Part shown: piece after piece, positions 22,612 to 31,976 of the stretch
Numbering within the stretch: position 1 is the first letter of the stretch
Layout: every line of letters begins with the position of its first letter
Origin: an uncultured Bacilli bacterium
Lineage (GTDB): Bacteria; Bacillota_I; Bacilli_A; RF39; UBA660
DNA length: 64,000 nucleotides
Assembly (NCBI GenBank): GCA_934148995.1
Contig: CAKPDM010000004.1
Coordinates: forward strand, 1 to 64,000
Reading direction: 5' to 3'
The notes under the pieces: generated by a model
What the model was told of the DNA's origin: nothing
The model's database searches: none
What the model saw: only the letters and a program-made list of their open reading frames with translations
Position numbers and translations under genes: made by a program

Positions 22612-25414
22612 AGTAGTGTTGGCAGTTACTGCTATTCTTCTTGTTTGTGTTATAGCAAATCCCTTAAGGACAAAAGCTGAAGACGGTGTTAACTGTCCAA
22701 GTAGAGAACAATTTTTGGAGGATAACTTTAGTGTTGTTAATACACTTAGTGATGGAACTAAAGTAGCATATACTCAAAATGGTAATACAATAACTTTATC
22801 TGAAAAGGCTGCGAATATGCCAGAAGTAAAGGTATATGTAAATGGTCGGTTAGTTACTACTGATGAACATGGTAACATAACAATTGACTTAACCGCAGAA
22901 GAAGCAGCTTCTGGTACCAGTACTACAACCTTAATTGTTTCTTTTTCAAGAGTAGTTAAGGAAGGAGAAAAACCATGTACTAATGAAATTAACTATAGTT
23001 TCAATACAATTAAAGAAGCTCCTGACGAACCAGATGATGATGAGACTAAAGAGATAGAAAGAGAACTTGGTACTTTGCCTAATGAATCATCACCCATTGA
23101 TGATTTAGAAGATGAAAGTTTTACTAAAGTCAGTGATCCTACAAAAAGCACTAGTTTAAGTTGTGAATATGGTAAAAATGATGGTAAAACAATTAAAAAG
23201 TATACGCACAAAGGTGTTGTTTCTGATACTGGTGATTGTAAAACTACTTGCCGTGAAGATGTAGTAGTAACATTAGATCCACCAGTTATTACCCAATCAG
23301 GAATGTGCTTTAGTTACGTTGCTGATATCAAAACAAAGACAGTTTGTTCTGCAAAATTTACTGGAGTAAAACCGACAAAAATAAAAGGTTGTATTGCTCC
23401 TACTAACTGTTCAAGTGGTACACATGAAGGTGGACCAAGTTCATCATTTGATACTTGTATAGATTCTTGTGATGGAGGAGAATATACTCAAAGTTGTATT
23501 AATAAGTGCTATAATCAAGTTTATGGTAAATCAACTACAACAAAAAAAGTTAGCGCTACATCAAAAAAAGAATCAAGTGTTAAGTATCTTAATAGCTTGA
23601 AGGAAGATAATGCTATTCCTACACCAATGGCTAATAAATTAAAAACTGTTAAAGTCACCCCTGATAAGGAAGTAACTTGTTACACAGATGAATATTTTAA
23701 AAGTACAAGAAATATGAGTGCTGATGAGTTAAAGGCATTAGCTCAAAAAGTTTATGAATCTAAGAAATATTTACCTGGTGGTTATTATGGAACTGGTACA
23801 GAAAGTACTTGGACTCAAAGCGCTGGCCATTTCTATTATAATACTAGTAAAGGAACATGGTCATGGAAAAAGAATGGTGGATGTTCAAGTGCGATAAACT
23901 ATTATTATTTTAGTACAGTAGATGAAACATATAACACTATTAAAATGCTTAATGGCTCAATTAAGTCAACTTCACCTACTTATTCAGCACTAGGATATTA
24001 TAGACAATATGAATCATTTGACGGTTCTTTGAAAAGAGCAAGATATTTAAAATCTGATGGATCTATTGCTTTTGCAAGTGAATGCTCAGATACTTGTACT
24101 ATTACTACTAACTGTTCTGAAAAAGTTAAAAACTATACTGATGATAAGAAGTACATTGTTACTAGTGCTCAAGGTAATATGATTTATAAGGCAGAACTTA
24201 AGGCATATAAGAAGGCCAAACAAGCATGCATTAAGACTGCTAATTCATGTAAAACAATAAATAGTAGTTATGTTATTAAAACAGATGAAACTAGTAAGAA
24301 CACTGGTAATAATTTGGGTCATGAGTATAATTCTTCTCAGAATATTAATCAAGCTTCTTCATCTTCAAATAAATCTACTAAATCTGGAAATTTCCCAAGT
24401 ATGATCATCAATACTAATGGATTATGTATAACTGGCGAATGTGAGAATGTAAATCAGGAATACTGTAGTAGTCTTAAACCAGAATCAGCTGAATATGAAG
24501 CATATTGTAAAGATAAGCAATCTTGTAAGTCGGCTGGAATAGCTGCTTGTAAGAATGGAGATACTTGTTATGATTATCATACGACGATTTCATTCCCTAA
24601 AAATTATATCAACGTTAAGACTGGTCAAACAAAAGTTGAAATATCTAAAGATAAATTACCTTATTATGTGGCAGTAGGGAATGCATATTGTACAAGTTTA
24701 ACTACTAAAGATGTTAATATAAATTGGTATAATTATAAATTAGATGATACTAATACAGTTAGTAAACCTACAAAGATTAATAATTATAATATTACTGGTA
24801 AAATAAATAGTTATGGTGTGTTTGGTTGGAATTTTGATTTCTCATGTTTCTTTGCAATTAAAAATCCATGTGTACAGGGTACTAAAAATTGTCCACCTGA
24901 AGAACCGGACAATCCTGACACTCCTGATAATCCTGGCAATCCTGACAATCCTGACACTCCTGATAATCCATTAACTTCGAAAGTTAAAGTTCGTTCTGTA
25001 AATCTATCTAATCTATTCCCTAATAGAGCAGCAAGATTTAACTGGTCTGCAAATGCAACGAATAAAAATAATGTTAATTATAAAGTTGATCCAATAACAC
25101 TTAGAAAAAATATAGAAGCAACTGGAGATGCCGTTTATGACTCAGCTAATGAAAATAAATATTTAGATTATCATATTAAATTAACAAAATCAGCAATAAC
25201 TACAATCAGAAACTACAACAGTGGAAAAACTTATAATGATACAAGTGATGGAACAGGACTTAATAGACTATCTGGTCAAGGTACATGGGGGGTTACAGTT
25301 TATCGAAGTAAACTTTTAGATCAACTAGGAACGTCAGTTATTACTAAACGTGGACTTATCGGATGTAACAACCAAACAAGTTCTACAACTTGTAATACAG
25401 AAGGAGGTAATTAG
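22598..25414 (+). CDS. Large secreted Cys-rich protein
   Basis: A 938-aa protein with a signal peptide (about 1-26, cut near TKAEDG). It has many paired Cys, Ser/Thr/Lys-rich linkers, a Pro-Asn-Asp repeat (PDNPDTPDNPGNPDNP, about residues 770-790) and a C-terminal domain of about 150 residues that ends CNNQTSSTTCNTEGGN. I start at ATG 22598, seven bases after GAAGGTG. No membrane anchor or C-terminal sorting signal is seen. It may be the exposed component or adhesin of the hybrid machine, and probably forms disulphides. I recognise no named family. Confidence 0.7.
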   Translation: MKKRRVVLAVTAILLVCVIANPLRTKAEDGVNCPSREQFLEDNFSVVNTLSDGTKVAYTQNGNTITLSEKAANMPEVKVYVNGRLVTTDEHGNITIDLTAEEAASGTSTTTLIVSFSRVVKEGEKPCTNEINYSFNTIKEAPDEPDDDETKEIERELGTLPNESSPIDDLEDESFTKVSDPTKSTSLSCEYGKNDGKTIKKYTHKGVVSDTGDCKTTCREDVVVTLDPPVITQSGMCFSYVADIKTKTVCSAKFTGVKPTKIKGCIAPTNCSSGTHEGGPSSSFDTCIDSCDGGEYTQSCINKCYNQVYGKSTTTKKVSATSKKESSVKYLNSLKEDNAIPTPMANKLKTVKVTPDKEVTCYTDEYFKSTRNMSADELKALAQKVYESKKYLPGGYYGTGTESTWTQSAGHFYYNTSKGTWSWKKNGGCSSAINYYYFSTVDETYNTIKMLNGSIKSTSPTYSALGYYRQYESFDGSLKRARYLKSDGSIAFASECSDTCTITTNCSEKVKNYTDDKKYIVTSAQGNMIYKAELKAYKKAKQACIKTANSCKTINSSYVIKTDETSKNTGNNLGHEYNSSQNINQASSSSNKSTKSGNFPSMIINTNGLCITGECENVNQEYCSSLKPESAEYEAYCKDKQSCKSAGIAACKNGDTCYDYHTTISFPKNYINVKTGQTKVEISKDKLPYYVAVGNAYCTSLTTKDVNINWYNYKLDDTNTVSKPTKINNYNITGKINSYGVFGWNFDFSCFFAIKNPCVQGTKNCPPEEPDNPDTPDNPGNPDNPDTPDNPLTSKVKVRSVNLSNLFPNRAARFNWSANATNKNNVNYKVDPITLRKNIEATGDAVYDSANENKYLDYHIKLTKSAITTIRNYNSGKTYNDTSDGTGLNRLSGQGTWGVTVYRSKLLDQLGTSVITKRGLIGCNNQTSSTTCNTEGGN
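24898..24969 (+). repeat. Tandem Asp-Asn-Pro coding repeats
   Basis: Imperfect repeats of the unit encoding DNPDTP/DNPGNP, with a longer duplicated block reading AATCCTGACACTCCTGATAA. They form a Pro-rich hinge and could change copy number by slippage. Confidence 0.65.
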
Positions 25415-25416
25415 TA

Positions 25417-25908
25417 ATGAGTAAAGCAATGGCTATAGTTGGAATTATACTTCTTGCTATATTTACCTTTGGAGTTATTAATATCGCATCTAGTTATCAA
25501 ACAGGTAATGAACTTGATTATTACTTATTAAAAGAAACAACAGAAGCAGCTATGGTAGATGCAGTAGATATTGGGTATTATCGTTTAAGCGGTGGATTAT
25601 ATCGAGTAGATAAAGAAAAATTTGTTGAAAGTTTTGTGCGCCGCTTTGCCCAAAACGTTTCTAATGATAGAGAATATGATATCAAAATTTATGATATTAA
25701 TGAAACCCCTCCAAAAGTAACAATAAAGATTGATTCATATACAGCAGAAGGTTTTAGTGGAGACAATCTAGAAATCTCTAATAGAATTAGTAGTATTATG
25801 GAAACAGATTATGAAACAAATGAATTGATTACTAAAATGGTAAATAGTGGGCAGTTAGATTATAGTAAAATAGATGAGACTTATACGAGAGCATTAGCTG
25901 CAAGTTAG
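25417..25908 (+). CDS. TadE-like/pseudopilin-like membrane protein
   Basis: A 163-aa protein with one N-terminal helix (about 4-24, AMAIVGIILLAIFTFGVINI) followed at once by an amphipathic segment LDYYLLKETTEAAMVDAVDI, the pattern of TadE-type minor pilins. The rest is a soluble outer domain. GGAGG precedes the ATG. It directly precedes cpaB and cpaF. The family assignment rests on topology and context, not on a strong motif. Confidence 0.6.
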   Translation: MSKAMAIVGIILLAIFTFGVINIASSYQTGNELDYYLLKETTEAAMVDAVDIGYYRLSGGLYRVDKEKFVESFVRRFAQNVSNDREYDIKIYDINETPPKVTIKIDSYTAEGFSGDNLEISNRISSIMETDYETNELITKMVNSGQLDYSKIDETYTRALAAS

Positions 25909-25929
25909 AATAGAAAGGAAGATGTAGAA

Positions 25930-26751
25930 ATGAACAATATTAGTGTAGGAATCAAAAAATTTCTCGCCAACAAGAATACTGTTACAGTTGTTGGTGTAAT
26001 ACTAGCAATAATAGTTTTATATGTAGGATATAATATGCGTGTTAAAAATGCTATTAATCCTGTTAGTGTACCATATGCTTTAAAAACAATTAATCCAGGT
26101 ACACAAATTACTGATGAAATGATAGGAACAATGGAAATACCTCCTGCTATGTTAAAGGGAGATGTAGTTACCAAAAAGTCCAGTGTAGTTGATATGTATT
26201 CTGCTATAGATAGTATAATTCCAGAAGGTAGTTTATTTTATGGTAGAAGTGTCGTAAGTAAAGAATCACTTCCAGGTAGTATTATCTTAGATTACCCTAA
26301 AAATTATGTTTTATATAACTTAGAAGTAGATATGGCAAGTACTTATAGTAACTCTATTGTACCAGGTAATTATATTGATATTTACTTAAAGGTTATGAAC
26401 CATGTTGATAATAATCAAACAGTAACTGAAGAAAATGATAAGATTATGGTTGGTAAGTTATTACAAAATGTTAAAGTACTAGGAGTATATGATAGCAATG
26501 GACAAAGTGTTTTTGCTAATAGTGAAGAGAACAGAACTCCAGCACAAATCATTTTTGCGGTACCAGAAGAGTATCATATCTTATTACGTAAAGCTTCTTA
26601 CTTAAGAGCATACGATTCTGAAATTATTCCAGTACCAACTAATGAAAGTCTAGAGAAAAATCCAGGTGAAGTTAAGCTTTCAAATGAAGACTTGAAGAAC
26701 TTTATTAATAAGGTAACTGCAATGACAGAAGCAGATTTAGCAACACAATAA
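25930..26751 (+). CDS. cpaB: Flp pilus assembly protein CpaB/RcpC
   Basis: A 273-aa protein with one N-terminal helix (about 16-34), a SAF domain (about 45-110: VPYALKTINPGTQITDEMIG) and a C-terminal RcpC/CpaB domain (EVDMASTYSNSIVPGNYIDI). CpaB lies beneath the Tad/Flp pilus and, in Gram-negatives, touches the secretin; no secretin is expected here. It sits directly before the cpaF ATPase. Confidence 0.85.
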   Translation: MNNISVGIKKFLANKNTVTVVGVILAIIVLYVGYNMRVKNAINPVSVPYALKTINPGTQITDEMIGTMEIPPAMLKGDVVTKKSSVVDMYSAIDSIIPEGSLFYGRSVVSKESLPGSIILDYPKNYVLYNLEVDMASTYSNSIVPGNYIDIYLKVMNHVDNNQTVTEENDKIMVGKLLQNVKVLGVYDSNGQSVFANSEENRTPAQIIFAVPEEYHILLRKASYLRAYDSEIIPVPTNESLEKNPGEVKLSNEDLKNFINKVTAMTEADLATQ

Positions 26752-26772
26752 TATAGGAAAGAGGAAATAAAA

Positions 26773-28128
26773 ATGAATGGATCTATTTTTGATAAATTAG
26801 ACTTTGGAGTTTTAAAACCATTATTAGACGATGATGATATAACAGATATCTCTTATTCTAATCATGGTCAAGTATGGATTCGTTCTTTAACATATGGTTC
26901 TAAGAGAGTAGAAGTAGAAGGACTTAATGATGCTTTTATGGAAAAACTTGCCTTTCAGTGTTCTAATGTAATGGGAACAACATTCAATAATGCAAAACCA
27001 TTCTTAGACGCTGAAAGCGCAGAACTTCGTTTAAACTTTGTACATGAATCTATTGCTACTAATGGTATTGCTGCTGTTATTCGTAAAACACCAGCTAAGA
27101 TTAGACTTTCTAAAGAAAAGCTATTAAAAGAGGATTATTTCACTGCTAATATTCACGATTTATTGATTAAATGTGTTGAAGGACATTGTAACATAATGGT
27201 TAGTGGTGAAACTGGTTCTGGTAAAACTGAGTTTGTTAAGTATTTGGCAAGTCATACAAAGGAAAACGAAAAGATTATTACAATTGAAGATACACTTGAA
27301 CTTCATTTGGATAAAATATTTCCACATAGAGATATAGTAGCAATGAAAACTAACAATATTGCTAGTTATACAGATGTATTAGTTACTTGTATGCGTCAGA
27401 ATCCAAAATGGATTTTATTATCAGAGGTTCGTAGTGCTGAAGCAGTTACTGCTGTTCGAAACTCAATATCATCTGGACATAACATTTTATCAACAATACA
27501 TGCTGATAAAGCAAGTGCTATTCCGTATCGTTTGTATTCATTACTAGAAACAGATATTGATGTTGATCAGTTCTTAAATACTATCTATCGTTATGTTCAA
27601 TTGGGTGTTCATATTAAAGCTTATTATAGTAAAGAATATGGAAAATTCCATCGTGAAGTAGATGAAGTAGTAGAGTTTTATGTTGATGATGAAAATAAGC
27701 CGATCGCTCATACTCTTTATCAAAAAACTTATGGTAAAGCGCCAGTTCAAAATATGCCTAGTGATCACTTAAGAGAGTATTTGGAAAATCAAAATATCAA
27801 TATAGATAATTTATTAACTTCTAAAGGTGATTCATTACAAGATTTAGAAAATGAACTAGAAAAGATAAATACGGTAGAAGAAGTTGCTAATTCTAGTAAT
27901 CAAGCAGTTCAAACAGCGCCAGCTAATATGCAAGTGCCACAAATGCCTGAACAAGTACAGCAATCTAGTAGTCCAGTTTTTCAAACACCACAGACAAGTC
28001 CACAATATGTAAATACGCAAAATTATAATACTGGTGTTAGCACTACTAATACGGTAGTAATGCCAACTGAACCAATAAAAGATGAAATGTCTTTACCAAA
28101 GATTCCATTTCCAAATGAGGTGTTATAG
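26773..28128 (+). CDS. cpaF: Tad/Flp pilus secretion ATPase CpaF/TadA
   Basis: A 451-aa secretion ATPase of the VirB11/GspE class, CpaF branch. Walker A is SGETGSGKTE (near 143), then IITIEDTLELH (Asp box), the Walker B/Glu region KWILLSEVRSAEAV (near 214) and the His box TIHADKAS. The tail after about 370 is Gln/Pro/Asn-rich and low complexity, an addition to the family. It powers pilus assembly with TadB and TadC, which follow. Confidence 0.92.
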   Translation: MNGSIFDKLDFGVLKPLLDDDDITDISYSNHGQVWIRSLTYGSKRVEVEGLNDAFMEKLAFQCSNVMGTTFNNAKPFLDAESAELRLNFVHESIATNGIAAVIRKTPAKIRLSKEKLLKEDYFTANIHDLLIKCVEGHCNIMVSGETGSGKTEFVKYLASHTKENEKIITIEDTLELHLDKIFPHRDIVAMKTNNIASYTDVLVTCMRQNPKWILLSEVRSAEAVTAVRNSISSGHNILSTIHADKASAIPYRLYSLLETDIDVDQFLNTIYRYVQLGVHIKAYYSKEYGKFHREVDEVVEFYVDDENKPIAHTLYQKTYGKAPVQNMPSDHLREYLENQNINIDNLLTSKGDSLQDLENELEKINTVEEVANSSNQAVQTAPANMQVPQMPEQVQQSSSPVFQTPQTSPQYVNTQNYNTGVSTTNTVVMPTEPIKDEMSLPKIPFPNEVL

Positions 28129-28142
28129 GAAGGAGGAAGCGT

Positions 28143-29036
28143 ATGGTACTTTTCTTATTAATATTAATTGGAGTAGGGGTACTTCTTTATAGAAACTATC
28201 AAGGTCAAAATGTTTCAAAATATATAACTTCTCAAGTACAAGTTATATATGACAAATTTGCTCCATATTCATTTAAAGTAGTTAGAGAGAAAGCCAAGGA
28301 ATTAGGCCAAGAATTTACACCACGTCAATATGCAATGCAGGTGGCTATATTAGGTGGTTTTGCCGGGCTAGTAACTTATTTATATTTTTATAATATTTTA
28401 GCCAGTATTCTTTATATAGTAGCAGCTGTTGCTTCGGTACCTTATCTTGCTTATTTAAGATGTAAAAGAGTTTATAGTGAGTTCGTATTTGAACAAATTC
28501 AAGTTTATACAACAAACGTTATTATGGAATTTGCTACCACTCAATCTTTTGTTAAATCTTTAGAGGGAGTAAGAGATTCAGGTATATTGGAAGACCCTGT
28601 TCTATCAGATGTTAATACCATGATCGAGATGGCTTATGAAAACGGTTCTATCGATGAAGCTATTAACTATATGAACGAAAAATATCCTTATTATATAGTA
28701 AAAAATATGCATCAATTATTCTTACAAATTACTAAAGAAGGTGCAAGAGATACTGGTGAAAGTTTGGAAAACATGCAGTTAGATATCGATACTTTAGTTG
28801 AAAGTGTTTATAGAGATAGAATGGATAGATCAAACTTTCATAAGAAATTTTTACAATATGGTGTTATTCTTTACTTGTTGGTTATGCTTGTTCAATATAT
28901 GCTTGGTAGAGAAAATTATTTAGCATTAATTGATAAAAGGTATGTTAGGGTAATACTACATGGTATAATTCTTTTCAATGCCTATTTCCTTCTTAAAGGT
29001 GAAAAATATTATAATGAGAATGTGGGGGCTGAGTAG
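28143..29036 (+). CDS. tadB: Tad pilus inner-membrane protein TadB
   Basis: A 297-aa protein with an N-terminal helix, a central hydrophobic pair (about 75-108), a cytoplasmic GspF-type domain (about 115-225, EQIQVYTTNVIMEFATTQSF and ITKEGARDTGESLENMQ) and two C-terminal helices. It matches the TadB/GspF platform that couples the ATPase to pilin. GGAAGGAGG precedes the ATG. Confidence 0.85.
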   Translation: MVLFLLILIGVGVLLYRNYQGQNVSKYITSQVQVIYDKFAPYSFKVVREKAKELGQEFTPRQYAMQVAILGGFAGLVTYLYFYNILASILYIVAAVASVPYLAYLRCKRVYSEFVFEQIQVYTTNVIMEFATTQSFVKSLEGVRDSGILEDPVLSDVNTMIEMAYENGSIDEAINYMNEKYPYYIVKNMHQLFLQITKEGARDTGESLENMQLDIDTLVESVYRDRMDRSNFHKKFLQYGVILYLLVMLVQYMLGRENYLALIDKRYVRVILHGIILFNAYFLLKGEKYYNENVGAE

Positions 29037-29038
29037 AT

Positions 29039-29818
29039 ATGGAAGTAATTATTGTAGCAGTTATTATAATTGGTGTTCTACTTTACAATCACACAATTGA
29101 TAAAGATAAATTTATCAAAGATAATGCTAAATATTTTAATCTTTTAAGAGAAGATGATTATAACTTTTTAGTAGCTGCAAAATATGGTGACAAAGCTGAT
29201 AGTGATGTATTATTTCAAAAAAGAATTAATCTTGGTGTTTTAACAATTTTTTTTGTTATGTTTATACAGCTTAATTCATTAAGTCTTTTAAATATATTGT
29301 TAGCGGTAATAATTGGTTTTTTAGCTTTTAAGTATCCTTATATGACACTTAAAAATTATTATAAAAAACATTTGCATGATATTGATGTAATGTTGCCATA
29401 CTATTTAAAGGGACTAGAAATTTTAATTCAACATTATACAGTTCCAGTTGCTATTGGTAAAAGTATTCCTGATGCTCCAGATATATTTAAACCAGGTCTT
29501 ACTGATATGATAGAAAAAATTAATGCAGGTGATTCATCAATTCAACCATATATGGATTTTGCTAACGAATATCCAGTAAGAGATTCAATGCGAATGATGC
29601 GTTTACTTTATCGTTTAGGTATTGGTGGGCAAGAGAAGAAACAAGAAAGATTATTAATGTTTTCAAAAACGGTATCAAATTTACAAGCCAAGGCACGTGA
29701 GACTAAATATAAAGAACGTCTTGATCATATGGGAAATCAAACAATGATCATGTTAGTTGTTACTGGTGTTAGTGTTATGGTGGTAATATTAATTTCTATG
29801 ATGTCTATGGTTATGTAA
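29039..29818 (+). CDS. tadC: Tad pilus inner-membrane protein TadC-like
   Basis: A 259-aa protein with helices at about 2-18, 68-100 and 236-258 around a cytoplasmic GspF-type domain (IDVMLPYYLKGLEILIQHYT, RMMRLLYRLGIG). It is the usual partner of TadB. It begins two bases after tadB ends. Confidence 0.82.
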   Translation: MEVIIVAVIIIGVLLYNHTIDKDKFIKDNAKYFNLLREDDYNFLVAAKYGDKADSDVLFQKRINLGVLTIFFVMFIQLNSLSLLNILLAVIIGFLAFKYPYMTLKNYYKKHLHDIDVMLPYYLKGLEILIQHYTVPVAIGKSIPDAPDIFKPGLTDMIEKINAGDSSIQPYMDFANEYPVRDSMRMMRLLYRLGIGGQEKKQERLLMFSKTVSNLQAKARETKYKERLDHMGNQTMIMLVVTGVSVMVVILISMMSMVM

Positions 29819-29834
29819 AGAATCAAGAAAATTA

Positions 29835-29863
29835 GTTACAAATAAATAAATATTTGCTATAAT
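29835..29863 (+). promoter_or_regulatory. Internal promoter before the pilin-like gene
   Basis: GTTACA (29835-29840), 17-bp spacer and TATAAT (29858-29863), 32 bases before the small pilin-like gene. A separate promoter would let the pilin be made in excess over the machine. Confidence 0.6.
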
Positions 29864-29894
29864 GTTTATATGATAGGAAAGGAGAATGATATAA

Positions 29895-30050
29895 ATGAAA
29901 GAGGCAACAGGAGAGTTAAACATGACAGTAGTTACAATAGTTTTGATAGGAGTTATAACAGCTTTCTTTACAGCTTTTTGGCCAACTATCAGAACTAAGA
30001 TTCAAACTACTTGGAATAAAACAAATAATACCCCTCAAAATTTACGTTAA
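29895..30050 (+). CDS. Flp pilin-like peptide
   Basis: A 51-aa protein: a short charged start MKEATG, a hydrophobic helix (about 10-30, MTVVTIVLIGVITAFFTAFW) and a short polar tail. Size, single helix, own promoter and place right after tadB-tadC fit a Flp-type major pilin. The Gly6-Glu7 site could be a prepilin peptidase cut, but the classical Flp Glu-Tyr pair is absent. The next protein begins with the related MREAIG. GGAAAGGAG is upstream. Confidence 0.65.
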   Translation: MKEATGELNMTVVTIVLIGVITAFFTAFWPTIRTKIQTTWNKTNNTPQNLR

Positions 30051-30064
30051 AGAGGTGAAGTACA

Positions 30065-30562
30065 ATGCGTGAAGCGATTGGTGGAGTATTTACATTACAA
30101 ATTATCTTAGTGTTTGTAATACTGATAAATGGGTATATGGCATATTCTGTCAATTATACTCGCGCCTTTCGAGTTAAAAATAGTATAATAAATATTATCG
30201 AAGAACGAGAAGGTTTTTCGGAAGGATCAAAGGCTGCAGAGGAAATTAGTTCCTTAGTAAAAACGGCTGGTTATGGTCTTTCTTCAGTTCAACAACAAGC
30301 AGTAAGAAATATGAATCATCAAAATGGTTGGTATTGTAGCGGAGCAGATGGCTATTGTGTAAAGTGTATTGATAATACTGGTAATAATGCAATTAACGTT
30401 GACGATGCATCTTATCGCGGAGTTTATTATACTGTTAAGACTTATGTAAATATGGATATTCCTATTCTTAATAGAATATTTACTGGTTTACCAGACTTCT
30501 TATCAGTAAGAGGAGATACTAAAACAGTATATGCTAAGAATGGATGTCAAGCTATGAATTAG
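30065..30562 (+). CDS. TadE/minor pilin-like protein with MREAIG start
   Basis: A 165-aa protein with an N-terminal helix (about 8-28) after MREAIGG, then a soluble outer domain with four Cys (CSGADGYCVKC and a C-terminal Cys). The N-terminus parallels the peptide just upstream, suggesting the same processing. It resembles TadE/pseudopilins in layout. It is probably a minor or tip pilin with disulphides. Confidence 0.6.
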   Translation: MREAIGGVFTLQIILVFVILINGYMAYSVNYTRAFRVKNSIINIIEEREGFSEGSKAAEEISSLVKTAGYGLSSVQQQAVRNMNHQNGWYCSGADGYCVKCIDNTGNNAINVDDASYRGVYYTVKTYVNMDIPILNRIFTGLPDFLSVRGDTKTVYAKNGCQAMN

Positions 30563-30577
30563 AAAGGAGGGAACGAC

Positions 30578-31555
30578 ATGTATGTAATAGTTGCAAATGA
30601 AGCTAAAGATATGTTATCCCGCCTTGATATTGATGTAATGAAGAGTGTTGAGGGAGTTCATACAGCAGAAGAGATTGTCTCTATGTTTAAGAACTTCTTT
30701 TATGCTAGAATGATTCTTGATATTACAGCTATTCAGGATTATGATAATATCACTAATATTCAAAAGATTTCTATTGGTTTAGATGCAGAGAAGATAATTC
30801 TTGTTTTACCAAATAACGAAATTTCAACATCTAGTAGCTATTTATCAAAAATTATATCAATGGGTATTTATAACTTTACTACTAATTTAGATGGTATTAA
30901 GTATTGCTTAGAACATCCAAATACTTATAAGGATGTAGCACATATTCAACAGCTTAATACTTTATCTAGTACAATTAATGAGAAAGTTATGAGTGGTAAC
31001 CAAATTATTGGTATCAGGAATGTTACTGATCATGCTGGTTCAACAACACTGATTTATATGTTAAAGAAAGAGTTAGAGCAAACTTATGGAATGAGTGTCT
31101 TAGCTCTTGAAATAAACAAACATGATTTTCTTTACTTCAATGATAAAAATATGATTTCAACGACAGATTCTAATTTAATGACAGAAATAGTTAAACATAA
31201 AGATGCTTCTGTTATATTGATTGATTTAAATGATTCTGATAATGATGGCGTATGTAGTGACGTGCTATATCTATTAGAGCCATCTAGTATTCGTCTTAAT
31301 AAATTAATGCGAAGAAATAGAAAAATATTTGAAGAATTGCGAGGAAAGAAGATAGTTTTAAATCAAAGTTTATTAACTAATAAAGATGTAATGGACTTTG
31401 AATATGAAGGAAGAACTAAAGTCTTTTATAATCTTCCCCCTTTGAACGATAGAGAGAAAAATCCAGTTCTTACCGATTTTTTAGCAAAATTAGGACTTTT
31501 AAGTAAAAATGAAACTAAAGATGATGGTAAAATTTTTGGATTATTCAAACGTTAA
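30578..31555 (+). CDS. tadZ: TadZ/CpaE-like protein with a degenerate P-loop
   Basis: A 325-aa cytoplasmic protein. An N-terminal receiver-like domain (about 1-125) is followed by a MinD/ParA-like domain. In place of the KGGVGKT motif it has TDHAGSTTLIYMLKKEL (near 155), which lacks the catalytic Lys. Later strands keep the family pattern (VILIDLNDSD, KKIVLNQSLL). TadZ places Tad machines at the cell pole or membrane and several members also have altered P-loops. AAAGGAGG precedes the ATG. Confidence 0.72.
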   Translation: MYVIVANEAKDMLSRLDIDVMKSVEGVHTAEEIVSMFKNFFYARMILDITAIQDYDNITNIQKISIGLDAEKIILVLPNNEISTSSSYLSKIISMGIYNFTTNLDGIKYCLEHPNTYKDVAHIQQLNTLSSTINEKVMSGNQIIGIRNVTDHAGSTTLIYMLKKELEQTYGMSVLALEINKHDFLYFNDKNMISTTDSNLMTEIVKHKDASVILIDLNDSDNDGVCSDVLYLLEPSSIRLNKLMRRNRKIFEELRGKKIVLNQSLLTNKDVMDFEYEGRTKVFYNLPPLNDREKNPVLTDFLAKLGLLSKNETKDDGKIFGLFKR

Positions 31556-31558
31556 TAA

Positions 31559-31587
31559 TTGACAAATAATATGATTTTTTATATCAT
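31559..31587 (+). promoter_or_regulatory. Internal promoter before the VirB2/TrbC-like gene
   Basis: A perfect TTGACA (31559-31564), 17-bp spacer and TATCAT (31582-31587), about 25 bases before the gene. It is followed by an AGGTGAGAAGGAG ribosome-binding site. Confidence 0.65.
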
Positions 31588-31611
31588 AGTAGGTGAGAAG
31601 GAGAAATTGGT

Positions 31612-31968
31612 ATGAATTTAGGTTTACAAATATTAGCTGATGTTGGTGAGCCAACTGAAACTTGTAAAGGTTTATTATTCTTAGTAAGAATTGTTCGTAA
31701 AGGTATATTTCCTATTTTACAAATTGGTATTCCAATTATCTTAATTGTTTTAGGTACCTTAGATTTAGGAAAGGCAGTTATTGCATCAGATGATAAACAA
31801 GTTAAGGAAGCTCAAGGTAAATTAATTAAACGTTGTATTTATGCTGTTGCTGTGTTCTTTATCGTTACGCTTGTTAATGTTATTTTATCTATGGTGGCTA
31901 CAACTGCTGGAGATGAAGTAACGGGTATGACTGATTGGCGTGACTGTTGGAATGCTGCCGGTAATTAA
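31612..31968 (+). CDS. VirB2/TrbC-like pilin-type protein
   Basis: A 118-aa protein with two hydrophobic helices (about 32-52 and 72-95) joined by a short charged loop, LDLGKAVIASDDKQVKEAQG, the layout of TrbC/VirB2 conjugative pilins. Two more Cys flank the helices. It has its own promoter and is followed by a terminator-like hairpin, both consistent with high expression. It marks the switch from Tad-type to T4SS-type genes. The C-terminus of the next protein carries the same module. Confidence 0.72.
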   Translation: MNLGLQILADVGEPTETCKGLLFLVRIVRKGIFPILQIGIPIILIVLGTLDLGKAVIASDDKQVKEAQGKLIKRCIYAVAVFFIVTLVNVILSMVATTAGDEVTGMTDWRDCWNAAGN

Positions 31969-31976
31969 TATTTGGG

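Noticed and set aside
24970..24984. NPLTS in the Cys-rich protein as a sortase B signal
   Set aside because: It is followed by about 150 residues and no membrane helix or basic tail, so it is not a normal sorting signal. It is kept only as a remote possibility.
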